A stretch of DNA of 64,000 nucleotides, from NCBI GenBank assembly GCA_014529385.2, contig CM043950.1, positions 150,290,945-150,354,944 of the forward strand. The letters run 5' to 3'. Source of the stretch: Adiantum capillus-veneris. Its lineage: Eukaryota; Streptophyta; Polypodiopsida; Polypodiales; Pteridaceae. Below are positions 38,131 to 49,479 of the stretch, in pieces; the stretch's first letter is position 1; every line of letters begins with the position of its first letter. The notes under the pieces were generated by a model. That model saw nothing but the letters and a program-made list of their open reading frames with translations, had not been told where the DNA came from and ran no database searches. The position numbers were made by a program, and so were the translations under genes.

Positions 38131-38910
38131 TTAGTCCACAAAGGGGATTAAGCCCAAAGCTTTGTGAAAAGCTTCAAGCTTCTCACGAGACAATGCCTTT
38201 GTCAAAATATCTGCGAGGTTGTCCTGTGTTGGCACATAAGCCAAGTTGATCTCTCCTGCTGAGAGCCTGTCCATGACATAGTGGTAATGCACATCAATGT
38301 TCTTTGTGCGAGCATGAAAAACTGGTTTCCTTGCAACTGCCAATGTGCTCTAACTGTCAGTGTATATAGTGTTGGTAGTCTCTTGTCCAACATCCAAATC
38401 AGCCATAAGGCGTCTGAGCCATACACACTCAACCATAGTTGTGAATATTGCCTTGTACTTTGCCTCACAACTCAAAGTGGCCACAGCAGGTTGCTTCTTG
38501 ATCAACCATGATATACATGAACTGTCAAGCATGAAACAAAAACCACTTGTGGACACTCACGTGTCAAAACAACCAGCCCAATCTGAGTCCAAAAAAGCAT
38601 GTAAATCTGGCAGCAATGATCCCCCCTTGGGATAAAACAAGCCAAGATGTAAAGTGCCACTAAGGTAGCGAAAAATCCTCTTGACAACCTGCCAATGCTT
38701 AGACCCTGGGCTGTGCATAAATCTGCTGACCTATGAGACTGCAAATTGAATATCCGGCCTCGTGCTGCATACATAAATGAGGTAGCCAACAACAGTTTGA
38801 TAAAGAGTGACATCAACAGGATCGCCAGCATCATGTAGACTCAACTTCAAACCTATTTCCATGGGAGTGGCAATAGGTTTGCAGTCCAAACTTACATAGC
38901 TGTCAAAGAG
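38131..38910 (-). pseudogene. Second Ty1/copia element: RT end and RNase H
   Basis: The minus-strand translation shows CKPIATPMEIGLKLS, VVGYLIYVCSTRPDIQFAVS, DSDWAGCFDT, STSGFCFMLDSSCISW, KKQPAVATLSCEAKYKA, HARTKNIDVHYHYVMD and DNLADILTKALSREKLEAFH. These are the copia RT thumb, connection and RNase H. Frame breaks separate the blocks. It is truncated at about 38910, so the catalytic RT core is missing. It is a different copia lineage from the 26.5-29.3 kb copy, judging by the divergence of these motifs. Confidence 0.8.
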
Positions 38911-39019
38911 CTTTCACATATGAACACAATGAAGCAAGCAACACTTCAAACGGACACTTCCTAAGGGAGTTATGAGATTGGGAAAGAAGAATGAGAGTAC
39001 ATAGTTCTCTGTAGAAACG

Positions 39020-39225
39020 TCATATGCTTATTATCCAAAAACTTACAAAAATTGACCTTTACACCTTAGCCAAAGGTTTTTAGTAAAAATGGGCAATCTT
39101 CTAACTCTTTTATATCCTAGGGATTCACTGATACAATTTATAACATTTATCCCTACTTCATCTGGCTCATAATCACATAATCCTTTACATGTTTGATCCA
39201 AGAATCAATAAATTACAAAAGTGTA
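39020..39225 (-). mobile_element. LTR fragment of the element C/E family
   Basis: The stretch TTATTATCCAAAAACTTACA, followed by CCTTAGCCAAAGGTTTTT and the GATACAATTT and CATCTGGCTCATAATCA blocks, matches 44005-44160 of LTR E in the same orientation. Both ends are truncated. A (CT)34 array follows directly. Confidence 0.65.
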
Positions 39226-39226
39226 T

Positions 39227-39229
<3 letters not shown>

Positions 39230-39298
<69 letters not shown>
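39230..39298. repeat. (CT)34 microsatellite
   Basis: This is an uninterrupted CT array of about 69 bp. Confidence 0.95.
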
Positions 39299-39301
<3 letters not shown>

Positions 39302-40029
39302 CCTTTTGTGATCTCAGTTTAGCTTGGACGGGCATGGAACTCGGATTTTGTAGATCTTTGAAGCCTATGAGCAAAGGTGGATGACCATAGGAGTGGCCGC
39401 TTGCATGGAGAGGGAACCACAGCGCATTGGCATGAAGTCAAAAGTAGAGTACCTAGGTGAGGTATTTCAAGGGAGAGGAGTCATCATCATCAAATCACAC
39501 CAACACTCCGTGGCCCACACAAGGTGCTAGGTTGTTGCTTTTCCCCGGCCTGTCGCGTGGGTCGCTGCTACAACCATCTTTCTTTTTTTCCTAAATTTTT
39601 AAGGGTGGGCACCCTAATTTGGGCACCCCCTTAGTTAAGGGCATTAGCCCATGGCAAATCTTCCCTTGACAAGCTTGTGCATGAGAATGGCATGTGGTGT
39701 TTCCAAATTGCAATTGGTACAAATACATAAGAGGAAAAAACTTATAGAATTTGTGTAAGTTCAAAAAACTCAATAAATTTCAAGCATAGGTGAAGACAAT
39801 AGGTCTATCAATACGTTAGAGTCCATAGCCTTTCTTGAGGAGAGTTTTTGTGATGGCACCGCCTTCACATCCGACTTGGCTTCATACTCTCCCATATATG
39901 AGGGTAAGGTTCTCAAAGATTGAGGTTGACTCTCTAAAGATTGTACTCATCCCCTATCACCCCAATTTGAGCGAATATCTAGGTCTGCTTGAAGTCTTGC
40001 CTCGAACTCCTCAATAGGTGGAAGAAAGA
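39299..40029. other. Unassigned spacer
   Basis: No recognisable coding motif or LTR end. The region sits between an LTR fragment and the 3' edge of a truncated gag. Confidence 0.35.
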
Positions 40030-43000
40030 CATCCCTCCCCTTACTGGTTTGATTAACTCTCTAGCTCAACCGGTTTGCCTCATTTGCTTCTTGTATTTGT
40101 CTCCAAATCTCATATAAGCCATCATCTTCTTTGTAGGTTTATGGTATCATAGGATGGAAACCCTCATATGCCTCATTTGTGGTATTCATCACTATCCTTG
40201 GATTTTCTAGCTCATATGTGGTATTATCAATTATTCCTTCAGTTTCATGCCTTGGTGGGATTATCGATGTTGGAGCTGGAACTTCTATCCAACTCTTTGT
40301 CTTGCTTGCCGGTGGATCTAGCAAAGCTTGGGCAATTTGGATCATTTTCTGACACATATCCAGCCTTTGCTTTTCCAGCTCAACATAAGGATATGCCATC
40401 CATTTTTGCTCTTGGTTTTGGTTAGTTTGAAGCCGTGCTTTGTAGGCTTTCATAAGTGCATCTAGAGGTTCATTCAACTTTTTAACTAATATAGATCCTC
40501 ATGAACTTTGTTCTCTTTTTCTCATTAGGTTCTCTGGTTTCTAGAATTTTCAACTAAAGACTAGTTTGATTCTCGTAGCTCTCTAACTTGTCCTTGGTTT
40601 GTTTTAACTCCTCCACTAGGGTTGTCTGTTCACGTTCCTTCCTAGTTTTCATGCATGCCTGTGTAGCCTTACAGGTGTTTTGTTGACTTTTTCATTCATA
40701 ACTAGGGGCATCTCCTTTTGGTTCCTCAGTTATCAGTTCTTCTCTTGCTTTTTGAGATTGCACCCTTGTGAAAACCTGTATAGGTATCACCGTTTCATTT
40801 TCAAAACCACTACTTCATGGGATTGCCCCCACTATGCTTAACGTTGTTTTCACTATTTTCTTTGGATTTTTTGGACAGTCGCTGATCAAATGAGTAATTC
40901 CACAATCTAGACAATATACATTCACTCTAATGATCTCGATGTGAGGGCAATCTTTCATAAGGTGGTCACCACCACACTTGTAACACGGTCTTAAAGGTTG
41001 GTGTGGTGCTCTTGGAGCCACGCTGATAGATAGATCTTTGTCCGGTTAACCCACCGTTGGCTATGAACAACAATGTGCTTCCATTAAAATTGTATCTACC
41101 TTCTTCAGCAGCTTGATCTGCTATTGGTGGTCCAACATTCCCAATCATGCTCCAAGGTTCCAATGATTTCGGCTCTTCAAGTGGGTAGTATGTTGAACTA
41201 GCCCCGTATTCACTTGGATCTTCATAATACACAGGCATAGGCACAACCCTCTATAATGGGTGCATGCCTAATGCCCATTGGTCTCATTCCTAGAAGAGGT
41301 GGTTGTTGCCCCAAAACTATTTGTGGTCATTCAACCCCTATTGGTCCTAGAAAATTAACTACTCTATACCTAGGCATTGGTGGTACTTGAGGAGCTGCTA
41401 CTTGGGCTAGTGGGGCATATTGTCTCTCTCTCATATATCCCTTGTTATAGTAACAATCTTTTGTAGCATGATTCATCCATTTTTTCTCAATGTAACACCA
41501 CTTAGGTTGCTTAGCCTATGGCTTAACAAAAGGGCTTATCCTTTTGAGCACTTCCTCAATAAGTCTCTGTTGATTTACAACTGCTTCACCTTTTGTGTTG
41601 AATTTGTAGACTTAGCTCCACTGTGTTGTGACAATGAGTCATCATATAACTCTTTGTAGTCCCCTTCCTTGTAGACATCACAATTATCTACTAGGTATAG
41701 AGCCTGCTTGGTCAACTCGTTTAGACTTGAGCTCTTCTTCATAAACAAACCGTTTTGAATATTTTCATCTCTCAATCCTTGGATAAATATCAACATGAGT
41801 CAGGATTAAGCTGGTAACTCTTCCACAGGGCAAAATTTCACATAGCAGTTCAACCTTAAGGTTGCTTTTGTAGCAGATTCTTCCTCCTTTTGCTTGAACT
41901 TATGGATTTTAGAGACCGTATTATGAGCTATCCCTCTTTGAGAGAATTCCTCAATAAGCTCGTCAAACACCTCCTCCGTTGACTCAAAATATCCATGTTC
42001 AACAGATTTAAACCAGCTGGCGGCATCCTCCTCTAGAGTTAGCCCAAATCCTGTGAACTATGTGGAAAAGTCTAGTACGTCTCAGCCTTAATGACGTGCA
42101 CAAAGGCTTCCACGTGATCCCTATTTCTTGAATATCTCTTCTTAACACATTTTTGGATTTGAGAAGGTCTGATCCGATGGTGATCTATCATTTCAAACAT
42201 AGGATCCTCTCAGTCCTCCTCTATAAATCCTTTTTGGCCTATGATATGGTACATGTTCCTCCCCTAGGGGTGCTCCTAATCTATAGTTCGTGACTGGTCT
42301 AGCAAGTGATCGTTCCTCTACTTAGCTTCTTTCTTCTTGTTCTCATTCTCAATGTGGTGCTTCAGTCCTGGTCATATTTAGCATTCTTGTTCTACTTTCA
42401 TCTTGGTATTGTGATGGAGTGGTGGTTTTTGTCACGCTTCTAGCCCTAACATGGCATGATATCCACCCCCTTTTGTGTTCAGGTATGATGTTGCAAACTG
42501 ATTGAACCACGCTTGAAATGATAGTGGTGATGCTTGTGAGTTCTAAGGATTAGGCAATGTTTTTTTTTTTTTTTGTTCTCTAGTGTTGTAATCATCTGAG
42601 AATGGATTGTAGACTTTATTGGGGTTTCTTTGGGCTTTTGCTTCCCTTTTGAAGCCTTTTCCATCAGCTCTAACGTTATCACTCTCCTTACATTGTCTAG
42701 GTGGATTGGCTCGTATTCTTATACGTACTTATCAAAACAAAAATAAGATGGTTTCCCGTTATCAAATCATACAAAAACAAGTATAGGACTTTGTCCATGC
42801 TTAACTCGTTCACATGGGGCTCCATGCACCGATAGTGAGAGGTGACTCTTCCCTCCTCGTGCTTTTAAATCCCAATATTTTCCTGAATCGTTGCCATTGT
42901 CATGAATGTAGCAGTCTTCGGAAAGAGTGAGTCCAAGAGGTATTTCTCGGGTCTCCATAACCATCTTCCCTTTTTCTATGTTGTCTCCATATTGGTTTCT

Positions 43001-43227
43001 AGGTCTTTGACAATGAGATGGTGGTTTTCCTCCTCATTGCGAAGACTATCACCATCATTGATTACCATGATTATTGCTAATCCTCTCACTGACCATTCTT
43101 CAATACAAATGCATTGACATCCTTGAACATCAGCATACATCACGGCTCCATGAGCATTGGTTACCTTAAGAAAAATTGCATTGTATTTTGGCATGTTTAA
43201 GGGTTTTTGAGAGGTGCTACCCCCCAT
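40030..43227 (-). pseudogene. gag of gypsy element D
   Basis: A minus-strand ATG at 43227 (MGGSTSQKPLNMPKY) opens a heavily broken gag. The capsid-type region lies around 42200-41580 (IFIQGLRDENIQNGLF, SLNELTKQAL). Two zinc-knuckle-like motifs lie at 41021-40815: CYKCGGDHLMKDCPH and CLDCGITHLISDCPKNP. The C-terminal helical segment at 40477-40139 (YKARLQTNQNQEQKWMAYP, then ELEKQRLDMCQKMIQIAQ) is homologous to 11158-11394 of element C. Pol does not follow, so it is truncated at about 40030. The LTR at 43350-44265 abuts it only 120 bp upstream but lacks a primer site and belongs to element E. Confidence 0.7.
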
Positions 43228-43349
43228 GGTTCCTTGTTGCTGGAAACCTCTAAGTTGTTGGCTAGTGATATGATCCTTTGAAAGAAGTGTATGTATTATT
43301 GCTCTCTTCTATGATTAGTGAGTGGTCATATTGGATTTATGTTTATACC

Positions 43350-44265
43350 TGTGGTATGTATGTCTAACCTCACCATCCTATCTTATTGCAGTATTAGCGA
43401 GAACCACGATTAATTTGTCAAACCATGGGACGAAGTTGACTCGACTAGTGCATAGCGGCTACAAGAGGTTGTCAATCTCTTGGAAAACAACTAACAACTT
43501 GCATCTAACTCAAGCTACACTCAAGTGACTGAAATCACCAAAAGCCAATCGCTCATCGGGCAAGTAAATCACATCCGTTACAGCATCAAATGACATCCAA
43601 ACCTAACGAAACTTCTAGGACAAGTTTATAAGGCCTAAGAACACATTCCTATGGTCTCAAACCCCACTTTAGGTCAAGTTCCAAAAATGCAATTATTAAC
43701 AGCAGTGGATTTTTGACCTAGTCATTTTCAACCCAGAATGCATCTAAATGCTTAGCAATGATGCTCCAATACCCTGCGTATGCTTAGTTTTCAATTTAAA
43801 AGTGTAAATTCCTAGTTATGATGAAATTAGGCCACGGGTCGGCGACACCAAAAGCTACGAAATATTGTGAATGGCTTACGTCAATGCGCAGAGCTCTTAC
43901 CTGCAGTTGCAATGCAACAAACACATTTGCAATGTGACATTCGGAGAGAGAGAGAGTAGGAAGCACGAGAAGGAGAGAAGTGAGCATCGTTAGCTCACAC
44001 TATGTATTTATTATCCAAAAAACTTATAAAAATTGGCTTTTATACCTTAGCCAAGGTTTTTGGGTGGTCAAAACTAATAATCTGTAGTTCTACCAAAGCT
44101 GGGAAATGACTAGCTGATACAATCTGGAAGCTTGTAGCCCCGGCTCATTAATTACAAAGTTTATCCGAGAAATTAGGAGTTACAATATTCCTGATTTATC
44201 AAAATAATAATTGTTTTACAAAGAGAACTCCAAAAAATGGTGTCTGGGTTAGCTTGCTGCTAACA
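43350..44265 (-). mobile_element. 3' LTR of element E
   Basis: This 916 bp LTR starts TGTTAGCAGCAAGC on the minus strand at 44265 and ends ACATACCACA at 43350. It is related over most of its length to the LTR of element C. It has a TATA box (GGTATAAAAGCC, minus strand, about 44035-44046). The sequence after its end is not a primer site, and a purine tract lies just before its start, so it is a 3' LTR. The abutting plus bases ATACC (43345-43349) would be half of the target duplication. Confidence 0.75.
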
Positions 44266-44280
44266 TTCCCCCCCCTCCTT
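44266..44280 (-). other. Polypurine tract of element E
   Basis: The minus strand reads AAGGAGGGGGGGGAA directly before TGTTAGCAGC. Confidence 0.75.
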
Positions 44281-44373
44281 GCCTGTGTCGTCCCTTGACA
44301 CAACTTTATAGGCTAAAGTAGTCTTTGGGTTGACGGGACGGGTGACGCAGTCTTTAAGCATGTCGAGTGCCTT

Positions 44374-46045
44374 CTAGTATCTGATTCTTCGTTCTTTGTC
44401 GGGCACTTGCAGAAATTGCATGATGACTTGATTCTTCAGCTCCACCGCTGAGTAGCCTACAAACCAGGATGTTAGGTTGCTTATCACCGGTGCAAATATC
44501 TTCATTCGCCAGGTGAAGAATCCGATGTAGAATGCTTCTTTAAAGGCTAGCATATTATTCGAGGGCAGGAACATGCATCTGGAATAGAATCCATAAAGGA
44601 TTTCTTCTAAAGGTTTCCCACTCAGATCGTAGCATAAGCCTTTGTTTCCTATCAAGGAAGAGAGCCATGCGGCTCTTGTTTGCTCAGGCTCATTAAAAAC
44701 CTTGTATACATGTGAGTAGCATCCTGCAGATCTTATATAACATTGCACAGGAGAGATCTGGCAGACTCTTGAAGAAAGACATGGTGCCCATTAGGGTTTT
44801 CACCATGTAATCCTCCATCGCTTGGCCTCTCTCTGGAGCTGGCACCCTCGGGAAGTTGAGCCAAGTTGGCCTCTTCTTCTGCAGTGCTTCATGCACTTTC
44901 CATGTACTTACTCTGGGTATAGGACAGAATGTTGGATCTCTTTATAGGACTGCAGGTGCTCTTGTGAATAGAATCAAGTATCTCGGATTCTTCTTTAGCC
45001 AGCTTAACCTCCACTTTGGGTGGTCTTTATCTGCGCCATGTTCTTGCATATCCTTGTACAGCCTTTCTTTTACCTGTAATAGTTCTACTTTGATGAGAGG
45101 GTACGGCAGGGATTGTTGGTTCCATTGAGCGTTGATCTGATTGGGAGTGAGTTGAGTGACGTTGAGGACAGAGTGTAAAACTCTCAACTCACAATCCATA
45201 GCAGCCTTCCATTGATCATCCACCTCTAAGGTGATCTTGTCCTTCAGTGCGTCTTCTTCAGCTTTTGACAGCTGGACCATTGGCACTGTATCTGCATCTG
45301 TGATGTGAATCTAAAAATCTTCATCACCACTCGGCTCTCCTGTGGACTGCATCTCAAACTCAGCAAACGAGACCGAGAGTATGTCTATTTGTGGCGGATC
45401 TGAAGTGCCTGCCTCTTCTTGCGTGTTTGGCTTTCCATATCTGTGGAGTTGATTTATCCGCTTGAGTTCTACTATCTCCTTTAGGAGCTCCTCCTCTCTT
45501 TGAACCCGCATGAGTGCCAGGTCCCTGTGCTGTGGCTGTTCAAGCTTTAATTCCAATCCTAGGTCTTTGTTTTTCTTTTCAAGTGCCTTGTACACTTCAT
45601 CAGCTCCCTTGATCGAGGCCACGGCTGGGTTTTCTCTGATTTGCCGTAAGAAAATGGCCTGATCATTGATTCTCTGTTCAGAATATTGCAGAGAAGCACT
45701 GGCAACATCTAACTGCACTTGAATTTTCTAAGCTGACAGAGAGGTCATAAGAAGTTCATTCGTGACTTCTGTCAGCTGCTTGTCTTTTACCTTGCAGGCA
45801 TCAGATAATTTGGTGAGGAGATCACCTAACTCCTCCATTTCTTTTTGTTGTTTATCCCTAGCTATCTGATGATGTTCTGCTTTTGCCTTCAGCTGTTGCA
45901 CTTGACTTTGGAGATCATGATGATAGTCATCCTGTCTTCTAGCTCTCCTTGAAGAGCGTCGATCACCATTTCCAGTTCCTTGGCCTTTGTGCTGCGGTTT
46001 AAAGCTTCTGAACAGAGTCTCTTTGTCATTTCCTACATCTGACAT
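44374..46045 (-). pseudogene. Element E novel ORF, C-terminal part (coiled coil, unknown)
   Basis: A minus-strand reading frame starting MSDVGNDKETLF at 46045 runs to about 44374 with only a few in-frame stops (near 45729, 45312, 44940). It begins with a basic RRSSRRARRQDD patch. A long coiled coil follows (LQSQVQQLKAKAEHHQIARD, KQQKEMEELGDLLTKL, VYKALEKKNKDLGLELKLEQ), then an acidic segment (STGEPSGDEDF). A globular-looking C-terminus has many Trp and aromatic residues (PTWLNFPRVPAPERGQAMED, NEPEQTRAAWLSSL, FYIGFFTWRMKIF). I do not recognise it as gag or pol. It occupies the place of an extra ORF between internal region and 3' LTR, or the only ORF of a non-autonomous element. Confidence 0.5.
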
Positions 46046-46200
46046 GCGTATTCATTGACATGTATTATTAGTTCATCATTTGAATGCCACTCCTCATGTC
46101 GTGCCACTGGGATGTGCCTGCAGTCTGGTGTGTTGCTTCTTGCTACGTCGTAATTGCTGCTGGTTCTTGTGTGGAGGTAGATGCCTCGGCAATTTCTGGC

Positions 46201-46505
46201 TGAGTAGAAGTGGATGGTGTTTTCTCAACCCTTGCTGTCTCTTCAGGTGCCAGCCTTTCTTCCTTCACTGGCTCGGGCTCCGTCTCATGTGCAGGGGGTA
46301 GGCTCTTTTTTTGCATCTGCTTCCTTATCAGTTTCTTGTTCCGACAGTTTCTGGCTGAGTAGAAGTGGATGGTGTTGTCTCAACCCTTGTTGTCTCTTCA
46401 AGTGCCTGCCTTTCTTCCTTCTCTGGCTCAGGCTCCATCTCATGTGCAGTGGTAGGCTCTTTTTTTGCAATTGCTTCCTTATCAATTTCTTGTTCCGATC
46501 GACTT
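46201..46505. repeat. ~155 bp tandem duplication in element E ORF
   Basis: The block beginning TGAGTAGAAGTGGATGGTGT at 46201 recurs at 46356, with the following CTCATGTGCAG and GGTAGGCTCTTTTTTTGCA also duplicated. Because 155 is not a multiple of three, it shifts the reading frame of the minus-strand ORF, matching the frame break between the two ORF parts. Confidence 0.8.
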
Positions 46506-48177
46506 GTCTTTTCCTCTTCCGGCAGTCTCTTTTGCTACCAACTTTGGTTCTGGCTTGGCTTCTTTTTCCTTTTGTCCGTCGGGGTGGTCAACTTCTTGTG
46601 TAGATTCTGTTCGTTGGGTGGACTCAGAATCTTTCTCTTTTTCACACTCTGCTTCTTCATTGGTATCTTTGCCTGTTGGTGATGGCGGTGGGCTAGGCAT
46701 GGGATAGTCTTCTTGTTCTGGAGGCGATGAGGTGGGTCGGGGAGATCCATGGTATTGCTCTTGGCTAGCCATCTCCTTGGCTTGCCTTTGGTCTTTCGCT
46801 TCCTTGACTTTCTTTGCAGCTTCTTCTGCCTCTTTCAGCTTTAGGGCTTCGGCCTCTTGGTACATTCTTTCTAATATTTTGTTGGATCGTCTACCTCTTT
46901 GTTGGTATGATGCTTTGTTCGAGGTCCTTTCAGTCCTATGGGTACCCACTTCTCTAGGTCCTTCCCTTGTGCTTGCCTACTGTGCTGGTAAGCCTATTTT
47001 TCTCTTTCAAAACGCGCTTGTTTTTGAGTTGGATCCTCTTAGTGTGTAGCCACATCTTTCCTTTTCATCTCTTCTCTCCAAGTTCTCTTTTCTTCGTTGT
47101 CAGAGCTCTCGTTGTTGTGCCGTTCTGGTGAGTTGTCACAGCTGACTCATCATCTGATTTCCGTGACCTTTTACCTGACCTTGTATCCCATGGAGAGGGT
47201 TTTGCTGCCAAGATCCATGTATTTGATCAGTGGCAAGCAGAAGGTTGTCGGCCATGCTGATGGCATGATACGCTATTCTAGTTAACACCTCTAGCGCACC
47301 CAAGTATGTGATTTTGCCTTCCTTCTGGGTGCCCTTCAAGGTTGTCAAGACATATTGCGCGTTGTCCATGGATTGCCTTGTCGTCGACTTGAGAAACTGA
47401 GTGAAGGTGGTGGCCACGGCATGATTTGGTGTAGTGTACCTTGGTGGCCTTTTTGACAGAAAATGGAAGTGTTGATGGTACAAACGAGCTGGCTCTTCCA
47501 CCTGTTTGTGGATAAGATCGATAAATGTAGCCGCTGTTGTCTCCTTGGTAAATGTGCTTGCGGTTTTCCTGTCTCTTGCCCACATGGTCATTCCTTCATT
47601 GGGCAGTCAGAGTGCCTCTACCACTATTTCTTTTTTGATTACTACCTCGACTTTGTTCCCTTGGGTATCGGATATTTATATGGTTCCGTCCTCTTTGATG
47701 GTGGATAGAATCTCATAAGCTTTCTGAAAGTCCACTCCGCAAGGCTCTTGTTCGTAGAAATGCCTAAGCCCCAACCTGCGGTTAGCCTCTTTTGTCTCTG
47801 GCTTGGCAACTACATCACATACCTCTTTAGGCAGAAGTTTCAACTCCACCTGATGCCCCTCTTCACTCTTGAACCTGCCAGTGAAGATCCTAGTGTGGTG
47901 CTCTTCCAGCTGTTCTCTAGAAAGGTAGGATGCCTTTGCTGCTTTGACTGACTCGGGGTCTAGTTGATAGGTAGGCAGTTCTTGTAGTTTCTCTTTCTGG
48001 TTTAGCTTCTTCTTGGCCCTCTCCGCTGCTTGCATTGCTCCTGTTCAGTGAATAGAGTGCAAAGTTAGAATATTTGTCGGATTTTTCCCTGGGATGTTCT
48101 TTTAGACTGAAATGCTGATAATTTGGTCCAAATTGCTTCAAATGGATTTTTGAACAAGCAAAGATGCATAAAATCAT
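46482..48177 (-). pseudogene. Element E novel ORF, N-terminal part (unknown)
   Basis: Minus-strand frames at 48177-47676, 47591-47136 and 46949-46482 carry helical, charge-rich protein. The first has QLDPESVKAAKASYLSREQL, then HHTRIFTGRFKSEEGHQVEL and LGLRHFYEQEPCGVDFQKAY. The second has ATFIDLIHKQVEEPARLYHQ, then FTQFLKSTTRQSMDNAQYVL. The last has a Lys/Glu-rich helix and Pro-rich low complexity (SPRPTSSPPEQEDYPMPSPP). The first two parts could be a divergent gag-like capsid, since they are globular and precede a coiled-coil region, but no zinc knuckle or protease follows. Frameshifts separate the frames. Confidence 0.45.
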
Positions 48178-48223
48178 GCACGGAACAAAACTGTATAGTC
48201 AAAACAAAAATTTGCAACCAAAG

Positions 48224-48813
48224 TAAATAATCGTGATTATTTAACTGAGGAAACCAACTTTTTGCAAACTTGGCTCTATAGGCTTAAAGTATATACCAAA
48301 TACATGCTCTGAGTGAATTATGGGCTCATTTGGATGCACATGGTGAAAATGGTACTAGATTTTGGCTTTAGGTCTCTGAAACGGTAGATATAAAGGAAAT
48401 TTGAAATTTTGAACTCCAAATTGATTCGAAATTGGCTAGTGGACTTATCACAACATGTACTTTGGATGTATGATGGAAAAATATCAAAATTCCCAATTTT
48501 GAGCAAAAAGTAAATAATCGCGATTATTAACTTTTCTTCCAAAATTGATATTTTTTGGTACAAATTGGTTCTAGGCATGGTATAGACCTTGAGTATGAGA
48601 TATGAGGTGACTTGGATCAAGAAAATTTGTTCATAACCCCAATTTTGTCTTGCAAAGACTTCTTTGCATTTTTTGGCAATTTTACAAGTAATGGGTGGTC
48701 ATTTTGGCTCATACTTGATTTTTGGCATGTAATAGGTGTGTACACATGATAGTTGAGGTGATTTTATAATTTCCAAAAAAAACTGATGCAAAAGTAAATA
48801 ATCATGATTATTA
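48224..48813. repeat. Tandem ~285 bp repeats with a conserved palindrome
   Basis: TAAATAATCGTGATTATTTA at 48224-48243, TAAATAATCGCGATTATTAA at 48511-48530 and TAAATAATCATGATTATTAA at 48795-48814 are spaced 287 and 284 bp. Each is preceded by AAAAG and followed by C-rich/TT-rich sequence. The flanks are similar but degenerate. Related single copies lie at 8071-8090 and in LTR C near 7031. Confidence 0.75.
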
Positions 48814-48984
48814 ACTACAGTGACAAAAACTTTGCAAAACCTATAAATTTTGACCTAGACATGTTTCATACACCTAATACAAGTCCTAAATTGAATTTGG
48901 TCAAGTTTGGTCATGCCGGCATCACTTTGTGCTCTGTCTCATTGTGCTCTTCAAGTTTGGTCATGTCGGCATCACTTTGTGCTC

Positions 48985-49250
48985 ATCGTCTCATTCATGT
49001 GTTCATCTGGTAAGCATACAAACTGATGAGGACATGAACATCCATCTACTATCATGTTCAAGTTGACTACTCCCAATGTTGGAGTTGGATTCTTGTTGCA
49101 TCCTTTGATTGTCGCTATTCCTGCCGTCAATGCTTGACTTGTTGCCTTCTTGTATGTGGAATAACTGACTGCATTCACTCTAGCTCCTCTGTCGATGACC
49201 AAAGCATTGATGCTATGATTGTTGAGATGTGCTTTGATGCACAGATCCAT
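48985..49250 (-). pseudogene. Second protease-like segment (element D pol)
   Basis: The minus-strand frame reads DLCIKAHLNNHSINALVIDR, GARVNAVSYSTYKKATSQ, then IATIKGCNKNPTPTLGVVNL. It is homologous to 15630-15930 of element C and sits in the same place downstream of integrase. The active-site-like core is A-L-V-(I)-D-(R)-G-A, with an inserted residue compared with copy C. It breaks off near 48985 at EHMNETM, where a short duplicated junction begins. Confidence 0.5.
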
Positions 49251-49479
49251 TCCATCTAACTAGCCATCATCTATTGAAACTGTTTCTTAAGGTAATTCGC
49301 ATTGTCAATCATCTATTTCCAAAGTGTTGATGGGAATCGGTATCTATTAATTCTTGAGAGTAGCTTTCTGCTTGAGTACCCGAAGTCTAGCTTCCTCTTG
49401 GGCTTCATCAATAACCTGTTGTCATTTGATCTTTCTTTGTTTGGTTGCATGCATTCTCTCTAGAAATTGATTGGTTAGT

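Noticed and set aside
43330-43349. GGTATAAAC after LTR E as an iMet primer site making it a 5' LTR of the D gag
   Set aside because: It matches only GGTAT of TGGTATCAGAGC, the related LTR C uses a tRNA-Asp-like site, and a clear purine tract precedes the LTR, so it is a 3' LTR.
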